DNA of 64,000 nucleotides from Cupriavidus laharis (GTDB lineage: Bacteria > Pseudomonadota > Gammaproteobacteria > Burkholderiales > Burkholderiaceae): assembly GCF_914271435.1 (NCBI RefSeq), contig NZ_CAJZAI010000007.1, positions 186,001 to 250,000 of the forward strand, written 5' to 3'. This document shows, piece by piece, positions 8,813 through 19,895 of the stretch. The notes below the pieces were generated by a model that saw nothing but the letters and a program-made list of their open reading frames with translations, ran no database searches and had not been told where the DNA came from. Each line of letters starts with the position of its first letter. Within the stretch, counting starts at the first letter, position 1. Position numbers and translations under genes: made by a program.

Positions 8813-9403
8813 TTACTCCGCGCGGACGCCTTCGACCTGGATCGCCAGCTTGACCTCGGGCTTGAAGCCCATCTTCACGCCATAGTCGAGACCGAAGTCG
8901 GCACGGTTGAACTGGCCGACCGCGTCGGCGCCGCAGGCCTCGCGCTTGAGCATCGGGTGCTGGATGCACTTGAAGTCGCGGATTTCCAGCTTCACGGGCT
9001 TGGACACGCCGCGCAGGGTCAGCACGCCGTCCACCTCGGTCGGGACATCGCCCTTGAACTTGCTGAACTTGCCCTTGTAGCTGGCTTCCGGGAAGGCCTC
9101 GACGTCGAACATGTCGGGGCTCTTCGCATGCTGGTTCAGCTTGGCATTGCCGAAGTCGATCGAGGCCGGGTCGATCTTCACCTCTACCGTGCCGGACTTG
9201 GCGGCACGGTCCAGCGTGACGACGCCGCTGGACTTGTCGAACTTGCCGCGCCACGTCGACAGGCCGCCGAGATGGTCGGCCTCGAAGCTCGGGTAGGTGT
9301 GGGTCGGATCGAGGTTGTAGGTCACGGTGCTGGCCGAGGCCACGCCAAAGGCGGCGGTTGCGGCAATGGCCGCCACGGCGGTCATGAGGGTACGCAGTTT
9401 CAT
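8813..9403 (-). CDS. YceI-family periplasmic lipid-binding protein
   Basis: YceI proteins are lipocalin-like beta barrels in the periplasm that bind polyisoprenoid-type lipids, often encoded with cytochrome b561. The start at 9403 ([24 protein letters not shown]) gives a clean signal peptide and a GGGAGA ribosome site. The mature part contains [67 protein letters not shown] and [13 protein letters not shown], all family hallmarks. Two cysteines ([14 protein letters not shown]) may form a disulfide. It is the last gene of a probable three-gene unit with the second YceI and cytochrome b561. Confidence 0.93.
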   Translation of the reverse strand: MKLRTLMTAVAAIAATAAFGVASASTVTYNLDPTHTYPSFEADHLGGLSTWRGKFDKSSGVVTLDRAAKSGTVEVKIDPASIDFGNAKLNQHAKSPDMFDVEAFPEASYKGKFSKFKGDVPTEVDGVLTLRGVSKPVKLEIRDFKCIQHPMLKREACGADAVGQFNRADFGLDYGVKMGFKPEVKLAIQVEGVRAE

Positions 9404-9488
9404 GGGATCTCCCGACAAAAGGTTGGAGAGGAACATCAACAGAAATGGCAACAGTTGTTCAGTACGTGAAGTCCGGCGATGCCAGGTT

Positions 9489-10061
9489 TCACTTCTTTGC
9501 TGCCATCACGATTCGGAACTTGATCTGCACGTCGTCGGCCACCACGGAAGTGTCCTTCCATTCACCGTCGCCGATATTGAAAGCCGTGCGCTTGATCGGC
9601 AGCACGCCTTCGAACACCTGGGCGCCGCCGTCCTGGCGATACGTGGCCGGGATGACGACGTCCTGGGACTTGCCCTTGATGGTCAGCTTGCCGGCCACTT
9701 CATACTTGCCCGGCGTGCCGTTCTTGATGCTGGTGGACTGGAACACGGCCTTCGGGTACTTCGCCGCGTCGAACCAGTCCTTGCCCTTCACTTCCCTGGT
9801 GGTCTCGGCGTCGGCGATCTCGAAGCTCGACACGTCGATCTCGACCTTGGCCGACGACGTTGCCAGCTTGGCCGGATCGAAGTCGACATTCGCATCAAAC
9901 TTCCTGAACTTGCCCTCCATGGGGACGCCGATCTGGCGCGCCACTGCGGTCACCGAACTCTTGGCGGCGTCGATCTGCGCCCAGGCAAGGTTGGCGGCAA
10001 CACCGGTGGTGGCCAGCACGGCGGCCAGCAACAGTGAACCGGGGCGGGGAATGCGTTTCAT
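9489..10061 (-). CDS. Second YceI-family periplasmic protein
   Basis: A 190-residue paralogue of the neighbouring YceI protein. The ATG at 10061 follows a CAGGAG ribosome site and encodes a signal peptide ending ANLAWA. The mature protein carries [39 protein letters not shown] and [30 protein letters not shown], matching the YceI fold. It differs enough from its neighbour to be an old duplication. It lies between cytochrome b561 and the other YceI gene on the same strand, with gaps of about 85-100 bases. Its ligand is unknown. Confidence 0.93.
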   Translation of the reverse strand: MKRIPRPGSLLLAAVLATTGVAANLAWAQIDAAKSSVTAVARQIGVPMEGKFRKFDANVDFDPAKLATSSAKVEIDVSSFEIADAETTREVKGKDWFDAAKYPKAVFQSTSIKNGTPGKYEVAGKLTIKGKSQDVVIPATYRQDGGAQVFEGVLPIKRTAFNIGDGEWKDTSVVADDVQIKFRIVMAAKK

Positions 10062-10164
10062 CAATGACTCCTGTCAGTGGGCGGCGCCATGCGCCGCACA
10101 TCAGAACCGAAAAAGGATTTCTCGAACAGTAACTACCGGAGGGGCCGGCCTCCGGATGCATGGC

Positions 10165-10716
10165 CTAGCGCAAGAACGGCAGCATGCGGCCAAGCGTGCC
10201 GTCGCGATCGACCACCTGGTGCTTGATGGCAGCGGCCGCATGCACCGTCACCACGGCCGCCATCAGGTAGTTCAGCCAGATGTGCGCGACCTTGAAGACT
10301 TCCTTGAGTTCGTCGCTGGGCTCGATCAGCACCGGCATCTTCCACAACCCCAGGTAGACCACGGGCACGCCCGCAGCCAGGCTGTACAGGTAGCCCGTGA
10401 TGGGTACCACGAGGATCAGCACGTAAAGCAGGTGGTGAGCAGCCGCAGCCGCCTTCGCCTGCCACGCCGGCGTGCCGGCGGCCACCGGCGGCGCGGCATG
10501 CGTCGCCCGCCAGAGCACACGCACTACGGCGATGGCGAAGACGGTCACACCGAGCCATTTGTGCCACGAAAACAGCTTGAGCTTGGTCGGCGTCAGTCCC
10601 GGAATGCCGGTCATGTACAGGCCGAGCCCGAAGGCGGCGAAGATCAGCAAGGCAATGATCCAGTGCAAGCTGATGGCCGTGGCGCTGTAGCCGGCGGCAG
10701 TGGCATTCGAACGCAT
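10165..10716 (-). CDS. Cytochrome b561 family membrane protein
   Basis: A four-helix inner-membrane cytochrome b. The ATG at 10716 is chosen for its GGAGGA ribosome site and because the family starts SATAISLHWIIALLIFAAFGLG; the open frame upstream is GC-rich read-through. Candidate haem-ligand histidines are in SLHWIIA, FSWHKWLGV, AAHHLLYVLI and VAHIWLNYLMAAVVTVHAAAAI. Such proteins pass electrons from the quinone pool or superoxide and often travel with YceI genes, as here. The electron partner is not evident. Confidence 0.92.
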   Translation of the reverse strand: MRSNATAAGYSATAISLHWIIALLIFAAFGLGLYMTGIPGLTPTKLKLFSWHKWLGVTVFAIAVVRVLWRATHAAPPVAAGTPAWQAKAAAAAHHLLYVLILVVPITGYLYSLAAGVPVVYLGLWKMPVLIEPSDELKEVFKVAHIWLNYLMAAVVTVHAAAAIKHQVVDRDGTLGRMLPFLR

Positions 10717-10920
10717 CCAGTTCCTCCGCCCGTATCGCGGGCGTTTCACAATCTTTGGGCAAGTCCGCAACGGGGAATCCGGCCCCCGCGCTTTGAATTC
10801 TCGCATTATTGCGGCGGAATGTGCGCAGATGCAGGACAGTCCTTAATTAAGTTATTCAAATGATTTGAAGCGGCATTGTGTCGCAAGGCGCAGCCCCGCG
10901 ATCCGACCCCGTATCAAGCA

Positions 10921-10946
10921 AAAAAGCCACCCGTTCGGGTGGCTTC
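10921..10946 (-). terminator. Rho-independent terminator after purB
   Basis: Read on the minus strand, GCCACCC / GGGTGGC with a GAAC loop is followed by TTTTT, 27 bases after the purB stop. Confidence 0.92.
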
Positions 10947-10972
10947 TTCGTATCGGCGGGACCGGTCGAGCG

Positions 10973-12571
<1,599 letters not shown>

Positions 12572-12592
12572 TCATTCGCCATGCGGCGCGGG

Positions 12593-12598
12593 TATACT
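12593..12598 (+). promoter_or_regulatory. Candidate -10 box for the glutathione S-transferase gene
   Basis: TATACT lies 118 bases before the start codon, in the 367-base gap between divergent purB and the transferase gene. No convincing -35 is seen at normal spacing. If used, the large inverted repeat at 12621-12700 falls inside the 5' leader. Confidence 0.4.
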
Positions 12599-12620
12599 CG
12601 CGCTCGCCGTTCCGCTAGCC

Positions 12621-12700
12621 TGTTATGAAGTGCATTGGGCAAGCACAGGGCCAGAGGCTCCTGCGCCGCTTGCCGCCGAGCGTCGATGCACTTCATAACA
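12621..12700. repeat. 80-base nested inverted repeat just before the glutathione S-transferase gene
   Basis: The outer arms TGTTATGAAGTGCAT (12621-12635) and its exact reverse complement (12686-12700) form 15 perfect pairs. A second pair of arms, GGCAAGC (12638-12644) and GCTTGCC (12668-12674), lies inside in the same orientation. The element ends 16 bases before the ATG, just ahead of the GAGGGGAG ribosome site. It is AT-richer than its surroundings and lacks a T run, so it does not look like a terminator. Confidence 0.85.
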
Positions 12701-12716
12701 AGCTCGAGGGGAGAAA

Positions 12717-13331
12717 ATGAAGCTGTTCGCGTCCCAAACCAGTCCCTACGCGCGCAAGGTGCGCGTAGTGATGGCGGAAAAGAAGATCGACTACCAGTTG
12801 ATCGAAGAGAACGTCTGGTCAGCCGATACGGTGATCGGCCAATACAATCCGCTCGGCAAGGTCCCTTGCCTGGTCATGGAGGACGGCAGCTCGATCTATG
12901 ACTCGCGCGTGATCGTCGAATACGTCGACACGCTCACGCCGGTCAGCCGCCTGATTCCACAGGGCGGGCGCGAGCGCCTGGAAGTGCGCTGCTGGGAAGC
13001 GCTGGCCGATGGCCTGCTCGATGCCGCGCTGCTGGCGCGCCTGGAAAACACCCAGCGCGAACCGCACGAGCGCAGCGAGCGCTGGGTGCAGCGCCAGCTC
13101 GGCAAGATCAACGCCGCGCTGGCCGCCATGTCGAACGGCCTGGCGGATCGCCCGTGGTGCAGCGGCAACCACTATTCGCTCGCCGACGTGGCCGTGGGCT
13201 GTGCGCTGTCCTACCTGGACTTCCGCTTCCCGGAAATCAACTGGCGCGAGCGCCACCCGAACCTGGCGGCGTACCATGAAAAGCTGGCCAAGCGCCAGTC
13301 GTTCATCGACACGGAACCGCCGAAGGCCTGA
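12717..13331 (+). CDS. Glutathione S-transferase family protein
   Basis: A 204-residue cytosolic transferase-fold protein. Residues 1-80 form the thioredoxin-like glutathione domain (MKLFASQTSPYARKVRVVMAEK, NPLGKVPCLVMEDGSSIYDSRVIVEYVD), with Ser in the SPYARKV segment as the likely thiol-activating residue. The rest is the helical domain, with the conserved YSLADVAVGCALSYLDFRFPEI capping motif. The substrate cannot be inferred. A strong GAGGGGAG ribosome site precedes the ATG, and the long inverted repeat at 12621-12700 lies directly upstream. Confidence 0.93.
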   Translation: MKLFASQTSPYARKVRVVMAEKKIDYQLIEENVWSADTVIGQYNPLGKVPCLVMEDGSSIYDSRVIVEYVDTLTPVSRLIPQGGRERLEVRCWEALADGLLDAALLARLENTQREPHERSERWVQRQLGKINAALAAMSNGLADRPWCSGNHYSLADVAVGCALSYLDFRFPEINWRERHPNLAAYHEKLAKRQSFIDTEPPKA

Positions 13332-13348
13332 GCCCGGCCCCGGAAACC

Positions 13349-13376
13349 AAAACGCCCGCGCATGCGGGCGTTTTCT
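13349..13376. terminator. Bidirectional rho-independent terminator between the glutathione S-transferase gene and mnmA
   Basis: AACGCCCGC / GCGGGCGTT with a GCAT loop, with A/T runs on both sides. It serves both converging genes. Confidence 0.92.
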
Positions 13377-13390
13377 CTTTCAGGCCGCGC

Positions 13391-14479
13391 TTACTGCGCC
13401 GACTGAATGATTCCGCCGCCGAGACAGACATCGCCGTCATACAGGACCGCCGACTGGCCCGGCGTGACGGCCCACTGCGCTTCGGCAAACGCCAGCTTCA
13501 GCGTGTCGCCGTCGACCGTATCGACCACGCAAGGTGCATCGCTTTGGCGGTAGCGCGTCTTCGCCGCCATGGCGGCACCGGCCGCGGGTGGCTCGCCCGC
13601 CACCCAGGACAGGTCGGCGGCGACCAGCGTGGGCGTGAGCAGCCACGGGTGGTCGTGGCCCTGCACGACATAGAGCGTATTGGCCGCCATGTCCTTGCGC
13701 GCCACGTACCACGCGTCGCCATTGCCGTCGCGGCTGCCACCGAGGCCAATACCCTTGCGCTGGCCGAGCGTATAGAAGGCCAGCCCGATATGCTCGCCGA
13801 CCACCTTGCCGTCGGGCGTCTTCATCGGGCCCGGCTTGGTCGGCAGGTAGCGGTTCAGGAAATCGCGGAACGGCCGCTCGCCAATGAAACAGATGCCGGT
13901 CGAGTCCTTCTTCTTCGCATTGGGCAGCCCGATCTCGGCGGCGATCTCGCGCACGCGGGTCTTCGGGATCTCGCCCAGCGGGAACAGCGTGCGCGAAAGC
14001 TGGGCCTGGTTCAGGCGGTGCAGGAAATAGCTCTGGTCCTTGGTGTGGTCCAGCGCCTTGAGCAGTTCGAAACGGCCGGCCGCGTTCTGCCGCACGCGCG
14101 CATAGTGACCCGTGGCGATGGTCTCGGCGCCCAGCGACATGGCGTGGTCGAGAAAGGCCTTGAACTTGATCTCGGCATTGCACAGCACGTCCGGGTTCGG
14201 CGTGCGGCCAGCGGAATACTCGCGCAGGAAATCCGCGAACACGCGGTCCTTGTACTCGGCGGCAAAGTTCACCGCTTCGACGTCCACGCCGATCAGGTCG
14301 GCCACAGACACCACGTCGAGCCAGTCCTGCCGCGTGGAGCAGTATTCGCTGTCGTCATCGTCCTCCCAGTTCTTCATGAACAGGCCGATGACCTCATAGC
14401 CCTGCTGCTTGAGCAGCCACGCGGTGACCGACGAATCGACCCCGCCCGACATGCCGACGACGACCCGCTTGCCACTCAC
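13391..14479 (-). CDS. mnmA: tRNA-specific 2-thiouridylase MnmA
   Basis: MnmA adds sulfur to U34 of Lys, Glu and Gln tRNAs. The ATP-binding motif [10 protein letters not shown] lies at the N-terminus, the catalytic Cys in [10 protein letters not shown] and its partner in [12 protein letters not shown]. The 362-residue length is standard. The GTG at 14479 is the best start: it gives [16 protein letters not shown] and overlaps the Nudix gene stop by 4 bases (GTGA). The same Nudix-mnmA neighbourhood is found in E. coli (nudJ-mnmA), supporting a two-gene operon. Confidence 0.96.
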   Translation of the reverse strand: MSGKRVVVGMSGGVDSSVTAWLLKQQGYEVIGLFMKNWEDDDDSEYCSTRQDWLDVVSVADLIGVDVEAVNFAAEYKDRVFADFLREYSAGRTPNPDVLCNAEIKFKAFLDHAMSLGAETIATGHYARVRQNAAGRFELLKALDHTKDQSYFLHRLNQAQLSRTLFPLGEIPKTRVREIAAEIGLPNAKKKDSTGICFIGERPFRDFLNRYLPTKPGPMKTPDGKVVGEHIGLAFYTLGQRKGIGLGGSRDGNGDAWYVARKDMAANTLYVVQGHDHPWLLTPTLVAADLSWVAGEPPAAGAAMAAKTRYRQSDAPCVVDTVDGDTLKLAFAEAQWAVTPGQSAVLYDGDVCLGGGIIQSAQ

Positions 14480-14976
14480 GATGCGTCTCCGGCAGCCAGC
14501 ACCGACGGGTGCGTGTAGAGCGCATCGAGCGCAAAGCGCTTGCCGGCCAGGTAGTCTTCCACGCAGGCCAGCACCAGCGGCGTACGGTGGCGCTCGGGGC
14601 AGGCGCGGATCTCTTCGGCGCTCATCCATACAGTGCGCACGATGCCGGTATCGAGCTGGCGGCCTGCGTCGAGCGAGCCCAGGTCTCCGGTAAACGCGAA
14701 GCGCACATAAGTCACATCCGTGCCGGTGCGCGACGACAGCGCACGGCCCATGTAGCAGCCCAGCAGCGCACGCGGCTCGAAGGTATGCGCGGTCTCTTCC
14801 AGCGTTTCGCGGATGACGGCGCGGATGAGGCTTTCGCCCGGATCCAGGTGGCCCGCCGGCTGGTTCAGCCGCAGGCCGTCACGGGTTTCTTCTTCCACCA
14901 GGAGGAACCGGCCGCCGCGCTCGATGACCGCGGCAACCGTCACGCTGGCATTCCAGTCACGTGGCATGATGCACAT
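14476..14976 (-). CDS. NudJ-like Nudix hydrolase (phosphatase)
   Basis: A 166-residue Nudix hydrolase. The Nudix box is intact as [25 protein letters not shown], with the metal-binding REtxEE helix. Context matches E. coli nudJ, which lies next to mnmA and encodes a phosphatase acting on thiamine pyrophosphates and nucleotides; that substrate range is an inference here. Two possible ATG codons (14976 and 14967) both lack a strong ribosome site. The stop overlaps the mnmA start, so translation is likely coupled. Confidence 0.9.
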   Translation of the reverse strand: MCIMPRDWNASVTVAAVIERGGRFLLVEEETRDGLRLNQPAGHLDPGESLIRAVIRETLEETAHTFEPRALLGCYMGRALSSRTGTDVTYVRFAFTGDLGSLDAGRQLDTGIVRTVWMSAEEIRACPERHRTPLVLACVEDYLAGKRFALDALYTHPSVLAAGDAS

Positions 14977-15211
14977 TTTTTAGGCAATCCGGCATTTTAC
15001 CGGTTGCGAGGGCATTGTGCAGCGCGGCGACGGCGCTTCGGCGGTCTCGTGACGCTCCGCCAAAACCCGACCGATCAGTCACCAACAATCGTCAGATTCC
15101 TGTAAGCTGCGTGAAAAATTGTGCGCTGCAGGTGTCAACAACCCTGGCGCGCAACGGGCCAGACGTCGGCTCGTCCATCAGATATGACGCCAGCAAAAGG
15201 AGAAATTGACG

Positions 15212-16333
15212 ATGTACATCGGCATCCCGCAGGAGACGCGGGCCGGCGAGACTCGCGTCGCCGCCACCCCGGAAACCGTCAAGAAGTATGTCGCACAAGG
15301 CCACAAGGTGGTGGTGCAGGCGGGTGCCGGCGTACGGGCCAGCCAGCCTGACAGCGCCTACGAGGCCGTCGGCGCGACCATCGGCACCGCCGCCGAGGCG
15401 CTCGGCGCGCAACTGGTGCTGAAGGTGCGCGCGCCGGAAGCCGCAGAACTGGCGCAGATGAAGCCGGGCTCGGTGCTGGTGGGCATGCTCAATCCGTTCG
15501 ATGTCGAGAACAACGCGCGCATGGCCGCCGCGTCGATCACCGCCTTCGCGCTCGAAGCCGCGCCGCGTACCACGCGCGCGCAGAGCATGGACGTGCTCTC
15601 CTCGCAGGCCAATATCGCCGGCTACAAGGCCGTGCTGGTGGCCGCGCACCATTACCAGCGCTTCATGCCGATGCTGATGACCGCTGCGGGCACCGTCAAG
15701 GCCGCTCGCGTGCTGATTCTGGGCGCCGGCGTGGCAGGCCTGCAGGCGATCGCCACAGCCAAGCGCCTGGGTGCCGTGATCGAGGCCTCGGACGTGCGCC
15801 CGGCCGTGAAGGAGCAGATCGAATCGCTCGGCGGCAAGTTCCTCGACGTGCCGTTCGTCACCGACGAAGAGCGCGAAATCGCGCAGGGCGTAGGCGGCTA
15901 TGCCCGCCCGATGCCGCCGGACTGGATGCGCCGCCAGGCCGAACTGGTCCATGAGCGCGCGAAGCAGGCCGACATCGTCATCACCACTGCGCTGATCCCC
16001 GGCCGCAAGGCGCCCGTGCTGCTGCAGGAAGCCACGGTACAGCAGATGAAGCCCGGCTCGGTGGTGGTCGACCTGGCCGCCGCGCAAGGGGGCAACTGCC
16101 CGCTGACCGTGGCTGATGAGGTGGTCGAGCGCCATGGCGTCATCCTGATCGGTCATACCAACCTGGCCAGCATGGTCGCAGCCGACGCTTCGGCGCTGTA
16201 TGCCCGCAACGTACTGGACTTCCTCAAGCTGGTCATCGACAAGGAAGGCCAGTTCACGCTGAACCTCGAAGACGACATCGTCGCGGCCTGCCTGATGTGC
16301 AACGGTGGCGAAGTCGTGCGCAAGGCGGCGTAA
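15212..16333 (+). CDS. pntAA: NAD(P) transhydrogenase, alpha subunit part 1 (NAD-binding domain)
   Basis: This is the soluble NAD(H)-binding domain I of the proton-translocating transhydrogenase, which moves hydride between NADH and NADP at the inner membrane. The 373-residue product shows [41 protein letters not shown] and the dinucleotide motif [24 protein letters not shown] 15212 is preferred over a TTG six bases earlier, because AAAAGGAGA lies at good spacing. The alpha subunit is split, with the membrane part at 17980. Unusually, panD and a HAD lipoprotein gene lie between the two. Confidence 0.95.
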   Translation: MYIGIPQETRAGETRVAATPETVKKYVAQGHKVVVQAGAGVRASQPDSAYEAVGATIGTAAEALGAQLVLKVRAPEAAELAQMKPGSVLVGMLNPFDVENNARMAAASITAFALEAAPRTTRAQSMDVLSSQANIAGYKAVLVAAHHYQRFMPMLMTAAGTVKAARVLILGAGVAGLQAIATAKRLGAVIEASDVRPAVKEQIESLGGKFLDVPFVTDEEREIAQGVGGYARPMPPDWMRRQAELVHERAKQADIVITTALIPGRKAPVLLQEATVQQMKPGSVVVDLAAAQGGNCPLTVADEVVERHGVILIGHTNLASMVAADASALYARNVLDFLKLVIDKEGQFTLNLEDDIVAACLMCNGGEVVRKAA

Positions 16334-16394
16334 GTCTTCCCGGCGCCCGGCGGGCGCCGGCTGCATTCCGCATCAAGATAAGGACGCATCACCC

Positions 16395-16757
16395 ATGCAA
16401 CGCATCATGCTCCGCGCCAAGCTCCACCGTGTCACCGTGACGCAGGCGGACCTCCACTACGAGGGTTCGTGCGGCATCGACGAGGACCTGCTCGAAGCTG
16501 CCGACATGAAGGAGTTCGAGAAGATCGATCTGTACAACGTGCAAAACGGTGAGCGCTTCTCCACCTACATCATCAAGGGCCGGCGCGGCAGCGGCGAGAT
16601 CTCGCTCAACGGCGCCGCCGCGCGCCGCGCGCACATCGGCGACCATCTGATCATCTGCACCTACGCGCCGATGACCGACGAAGAGATCGCCACGTACAAG
16701 CCGAAGATCATCCTGGTCGACGAGAAGAACGGCATCAAGGAAATCAAGAAGGTCTAA
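16395..16757 (+). CDS. panD: Aspartate 1-decarboxylase precursor PanD
   Basis: PanD makes beta-alanine for pantothenate and CoA. The 120-residue precursor self-cleaves between Gly and Ser in HYEGSCGID (residues about 22-29), creating the pyruvoyl cofactor on Ser25. Other conserved parts are [18 protein letters not shown] and [20 protein letters not shown]. It starts 62 bases after pntAA and ends 4 bases before the HAD lipoprotein gene, so co-transcription with both is likely. Why it sits inside the pnt cluster is not evident. Confidence 0.97.
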   Translation: MQRIMLRAKLHRVTVTQADLHYEGSCGIDEDLLEAADMKEFEKIDLYNVQNGERFSTYIIKGRRGSGEISLNGAAARRAHIGDHLIICTYAPMTDEEIATYKPKIILVDEKNGIKEIKKV

Positions 16758-16761
16758 GCCC

Positions 16762-17895
16762 ATGACGGCCAGCCTGTGTCGGGATTCCGTAGCGAAGGCG
16801 GCACCGTGGCGTGCCCGCCTTGGCATGCGGTTCGCGCAGGCGGCCGGCATCGGGCTGCTGGCGCTGTGCGCGGCCTGCGGTACATCGGGCGGCGGCAGCA
16901 AGGCCGATACGGCCAATGCTGTTGCCACCAGCGGCCCCAAGCTCCTCGATCCCCTGCCCGCCTGGCGTGACGGGGCGGCCAAGCAATCCATCCTGAATTT
17001 CGTCAGCAAGACCACCACACCGGGCAGCCCCGAGTTCGTCGCGCCCGAAGACCGCATCGCCGTGTTCGACAACGACGGCACGCTGTGGCGCGAAGACCCG
17101 GTGGTGGAGCTGCTGTTCGTGGTCAACCGCGCGCAGGAGCGCGCGCGGGCCGAGCCGGCACTGGCCGGACGTTCGCCCTACAAGGAATTCCTGGCCGACC
17201 CCGCGGCCTATTTCAAATCCACCGGGGAAGCAGGTGCCGTGCGCCTGCTCAACGAGCTTTACGGCAACACCTCCCTCGATACCTTTCAGGAAGACGCGCG
17301 GCGCTATGTCGCCAACGCGCGCCATCCAAAATCCAAGGCTTCGCTGCGCGAAGGCACCTACCAACCGATGCTGGAGCTGCTGGCACTGCTGCGCTCCCAT
17401 GGCTACCAGACGTGGATCTGCTCGGGCGGCACGACGGACTTCATGCGCGTCGTGTCCCAGTCCTTTTACGGCATTCCTCCGCAGCAAGTCATTGGCTCCC
17501 GTCTTGCCGCCCAGTTCCGCGAACACGGCCGCGACAACGAGATCTGGCGCGAGCCGAAGATCGAAAGCTTCAACGACAAGCAGATGAAGCCGGTCAATAT
17601 TGCGCTGCAGATCGGCAAGCGGCCCGTGTTCGCGGCAGGCAATGTCGGCGGCAAGGGCGATATCGCCATGCTGTCGTACTCGCAGGCGCGCAAGGGGCCG
17701 TCGTTCCAGCTGCTGGTCAACCATGACGATGCCGAGCGCGAATCGGCGTATGCGGAAAGCGACGGCGGGTCGCTGCGCGCGGCGTCCGAGCGCGGCTGGA
17801 CGGTGGTGAGCATGAAGCGCGACTGGGCCCGTGTGTTCCCGGCCCCTGGCGCGGCGGCGACATCGCAGCCACCGGTGCGGGCGCAGGCGCCTTAA
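16762..17895 (+). CDS. HAD-superfamily phosphatase lipoprotein
   Basis: A 377-residue exported protein. After a basic N-terminus a hydrophobic stretch ends in the lipobox LLALCAAC, so a lipid-anchored form is expected. The HAD core starts at AVFDNDGTLWRED (motif I, DxDGT). Motif II is the Ser/Thr of ICSGGTTDFMR, and motif III/IV may be VNIALQIGKRPVFAAGNVGGKGDIAML. This resembles the phosphoserine-phosphatase-like acid phosphatase branch; the substrate is unknown. It follows panD by 4 bases and precedes pntAB by 84. Periplasmic activity is inferred from the lipobox. Confidence 0.85.
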   Translation: MTASLCRDSVAKAAPWRARLGMRFAQAAGIGLLALCAACGTSGGGSKADTANAVATSGPKLLDPLPAWRDGAAKQSILNFVSKTTTPGSPEFVAPEDRIAVFDNDGTLWREDPVVELLFVVNRAQERARAEPALAGRSPYKEFLADPAAYFKSTGEAGAVRLLNELYGNTSLDTFQEDARRYVANARHPKSKASLREGTYQPMLELLALLRSHGYQTWICSGGTTDFMRVVSQSFYGIPPQQVIGSRLAAQFREHGRDNEIWREPKIESFNDKQMKPVNIALQIGKRPVFAAGNVGGKGDIAMLSYSQARKGPSFQLLVNHDDAERESAYAESDGGSLRAASERGWTVVSMKRDWARVFPAPGAAATSQPPVRAQAP

Positions 17896-17979
17896 CGGCC
17901 GGCGATATCCCGGTCGTTCGCATTCCAATACAGACAACGCAGGCGGCATCCAGGATTCAATGCAAGGGAGGAGAAGTCG

Positions 17980-18303
17980 ATGGAGATGGTGAACCACACG
18001 GTGATCAACCTGATCATCTTTGTGCTGGCGATCTACGTGGGTTACCACGTGGTGTGGACGGTAACGCCCGCGCTGCACACCCCGCTGATGGCCGTGACCA
18101 ATGCAATCTCGGCCATCATCATCGTCGGCGCCATGCTGGCCGCCGGCCTGACCGAGGGCGCCACGGGCCGCATCATGGGCACACTGGCAGTGGCCCTCGC
18201 TGCCGTCAACGTGTTCGGCGGCTTCCTGGTGACCCAGCGCATGCTGGAGATGTTCAAGAAGAAAGAGCCCAAGGCCAAGGCCGGCGCCAAGGGAGGTGCG
18301 TGA
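17980..18303 (+). CDS. pntAB: NAD(P) transhydrogenase, alpha subunit part 2 (membrane)
   Basis: A 107-residue protein with three membrane helices forming the alpha-subunit part of the proton channel. The sequence [43 protein letters not shown] is typical of the small PntAB subunit, followed by a lysine-rich cytosolic tail. The stop shares one base with the pntB ATG, so the two are translationally coupled. A GGGAGGAG ribosome site precedes the start. Confidence 0.96.
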   Translation: MEMVNHTVINLIIFVLAIYVGYHVVWTVTPALHTPLMAVTNAISAIIIVGAMLAAGLTEGATGRIMGTLAVALAAVNVFGGFLVTQRMLEMFKKKEPKAKAGAKGGA

Positions 18304-19778
18304 TGACCGAACTCGTCAGCATGAACCTTGTCACCCTGCTCTACCTGATCGCCTCGGTCTGCTTCATCCAGGCGCTCAAGGGGCTCTCGCACCCGGCTTC
18401 GGCCCGCAAGGGCAACGCCTTCGGCATGATCGGCATGGCCATTGCCGTGGTCACCACGCTGGTGCTGATCGTCAAGCTCAAGAACGAGTTCCTGGCGGCC
18501 GGCACGGCGCAGTCCTCGGTCGGCTCGGGCCTGGCGCTGATTTTCGGCGCGCTGGTGGTGGGCGGCGGCATCGGCGCCTACGTGGCGAAAAAGGTCGAGA
18601 TGACCAAGATGCCCGAACTGGTCGCGGCAATGCACTCGCTGATCGGCCTGGCTGCGGTATTCATCGCGGTGGCCGCCGTGGCGGAGCCCTCGGCCTTCGG
18701 CATCTCGCCGGCGGGCTCGCATGAGATTCCGACCGGCAACCGGGTCGAGCTGTTTATCGGCTGCTTCGTCGGCGCCATTACCTTCTCGGGCTCGGTGATT
18801 GCATTCGGCAAGCTGGCCGGGCGCTACAAGTTCCGCCTGTTCCAGGGCGCGCCGGTGGTGTTCGCGGGGCAGCACATGCTGAACCTGGCGCTGGCCGTCG
18901 CCATGATCGGCTTCGGCATCGCGTTCTTCATGACGCAGGAATGGATGCCGTTCCTGGTGATGCTGGCCATCGCCTTCGTGCTCGGCGTGACGATCATCAT
19001 CCCGATCGGCGGCGCCGACATGCCGGTGGTGGTGTCGATGCTGAACTCGTACTCGGGCTGGGCGGCGGCGGGCATCGGCTTCTCGCTGAACAACCCGATG
19101 CTGATCATCGCCGGCTCGCTGGTGGGCTCGTCCGGTGCCATCCTCTCGTACATCATGTGCAAGGCGATGAACCGTTCGTTCTTCAACGTGATCCTGGGCG
19201 GCTTCGGCGGCGACGCGGCAGCCGCCGGCGCGGCCGGTGCGCAGGCCCAGCGCAACGTGAAGTCGGGCTCCGCCGACGACGCGGCCTTCCTGATGGGCAA
19301 TGCCGAGACCGTGATCATCGTGCCGGGCTATGGCCTGGCCGTGGCACGCGCCCAGCACGCGCTGAAGGAACTGACCGAAAAGCTGGCCGAAAAGGGCGTG
19401 ACCGTGAAGTACGCGATCCACCCGGTGGCCGGCCGCATGCCAGGCCACATGAACGTGCTGCTGGCCGAAGCCGAAGTGCCGTACGACATGGTCTTCGAGA
19501 TGGAGGACATCAACAGCGAGTTCGGTCAGGCTGACGTGGTGCTGGTGCTGGGCGCCAACGATGTGGTGAACCCGGCGGCCAAGACCGATCCGAAGTCGCC
19601 GATCGCCGGCATGCCGATCCTGGAGGCCTACAAGGCCAAGACCATCATCGTCAACAAGCGTTCGATGGCCGCCGGCTACGCCGGGCTGGACAACGAACTG
19701 TTCTACATGGACAAGACCATGATGGTGTTCGGCGACGCCAAGAAGGTGGTCGAGGACATGTTCAAGGCGGTGGAATAA
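18303..19778 (+). CDS. pntB: NAD(P) transhydrogenase, beta subunit
   Basis: PntB carries about nine membrane helices of the proton channel and the C-terminal NADP(H)-binding domain. The 491-residue product contains ITFSGSVIAFGKLAGR in the membrane part and, in the soluble domain, IIVPGYGLAVARAQHAL, HPVAGRMPGHMNVLLAEA and VLVLGANDVVNPAA. The ATG at 18303 overlaps the pntAB stop; reading further upstream would run through pntAB out of frame. It ends the pntAA-panD-HAD-pntAB-pntB cluster. Confidence 0.97.
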   Translation: MTELVSMNLVTLLYLIASVCFIQALKGLSHPASARKGNAFGMIGMAIAVVTTLVLIVKLKNEFLAAGTAQSSVGSGLALIFGALVVGGGIGAYVAKKVEMTKMPELVAAMHSLIGLAAVFIAVAAVAEPSAFGISPAGSHEIPTGNRVELFIGCFVGAITFSGSVIAFGKLAGRYKFRLFQGAPVVFAGQHMLNLALAVAMIGFGIAFFMTQEWMPFLVMLAIAFVLGVTIIIPIGGADMPVVVSMLNSYSGWAAAGIGFSLNNPMLIIAGSLVGSSGAILSYIMCKAMNRSFFNVILGGFGGDAAAAGAAGAQAQRNVKSGSADDAAFLMGNAETVIIVPGYGLAVARAQHALKELTEKLAEKGVTVKYAIHPVAGRMPGHMNVLLAEAEVPYDMVFEMEDINSEFGQADVVLVLGANDVVNPAAKTDPKSPIAGMPILEAYKAKTIIVNKRSMAAGYAGLDNELFYMDKTMMVFGDAKKVVEDMFKAVE

Positions 19779-19816
19779 CCACGGGCAGTCCCCCGGATCC
19801 GTGCACGATGCGCCAC

Positions 19817-19840
19817 GCTGCCGCCCTTCGGGGCGGCAGC
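19817..19840. other. Hairpin between pntB and the orphan receiver gene
   Basis: A perfect 10-bp stem GCTGCCGCCC / GGGCGGCAGC with a TTCG tetraloop lies 38 bases after pntB. No T run follows, so it may be a weak terminator or a 3' stabiliser of the pnt mRNA. A TATACT -10-like box follows five bases later. Confidence 0.6.
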
Positions 19841-19844
19841 GCGT

Positions 19845-19850
19845 TATACT
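19845..19850 (+). promoter_or_regulatory. Candidate -10 box for the orphan receiver gene
   Basis: TATACT lies 45 bases ahead of the ATG at 19896, right after the pntB hairpin. The -35 region overlaps the hairpin and is GC-rich, so the promoter is tentative. Confidence 0.4.
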
Positions 19851-19895
19851 GGCCTGCGCTGAATTCCCAGCGTTGCTGCATGGCCCGGACGCACC

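Noticed and set aside
19817..19840. Rho-independent terminator after pntB
   Set aside because: The stem is strong but no T run follows in either direction, so it is listed only as a hairpin.
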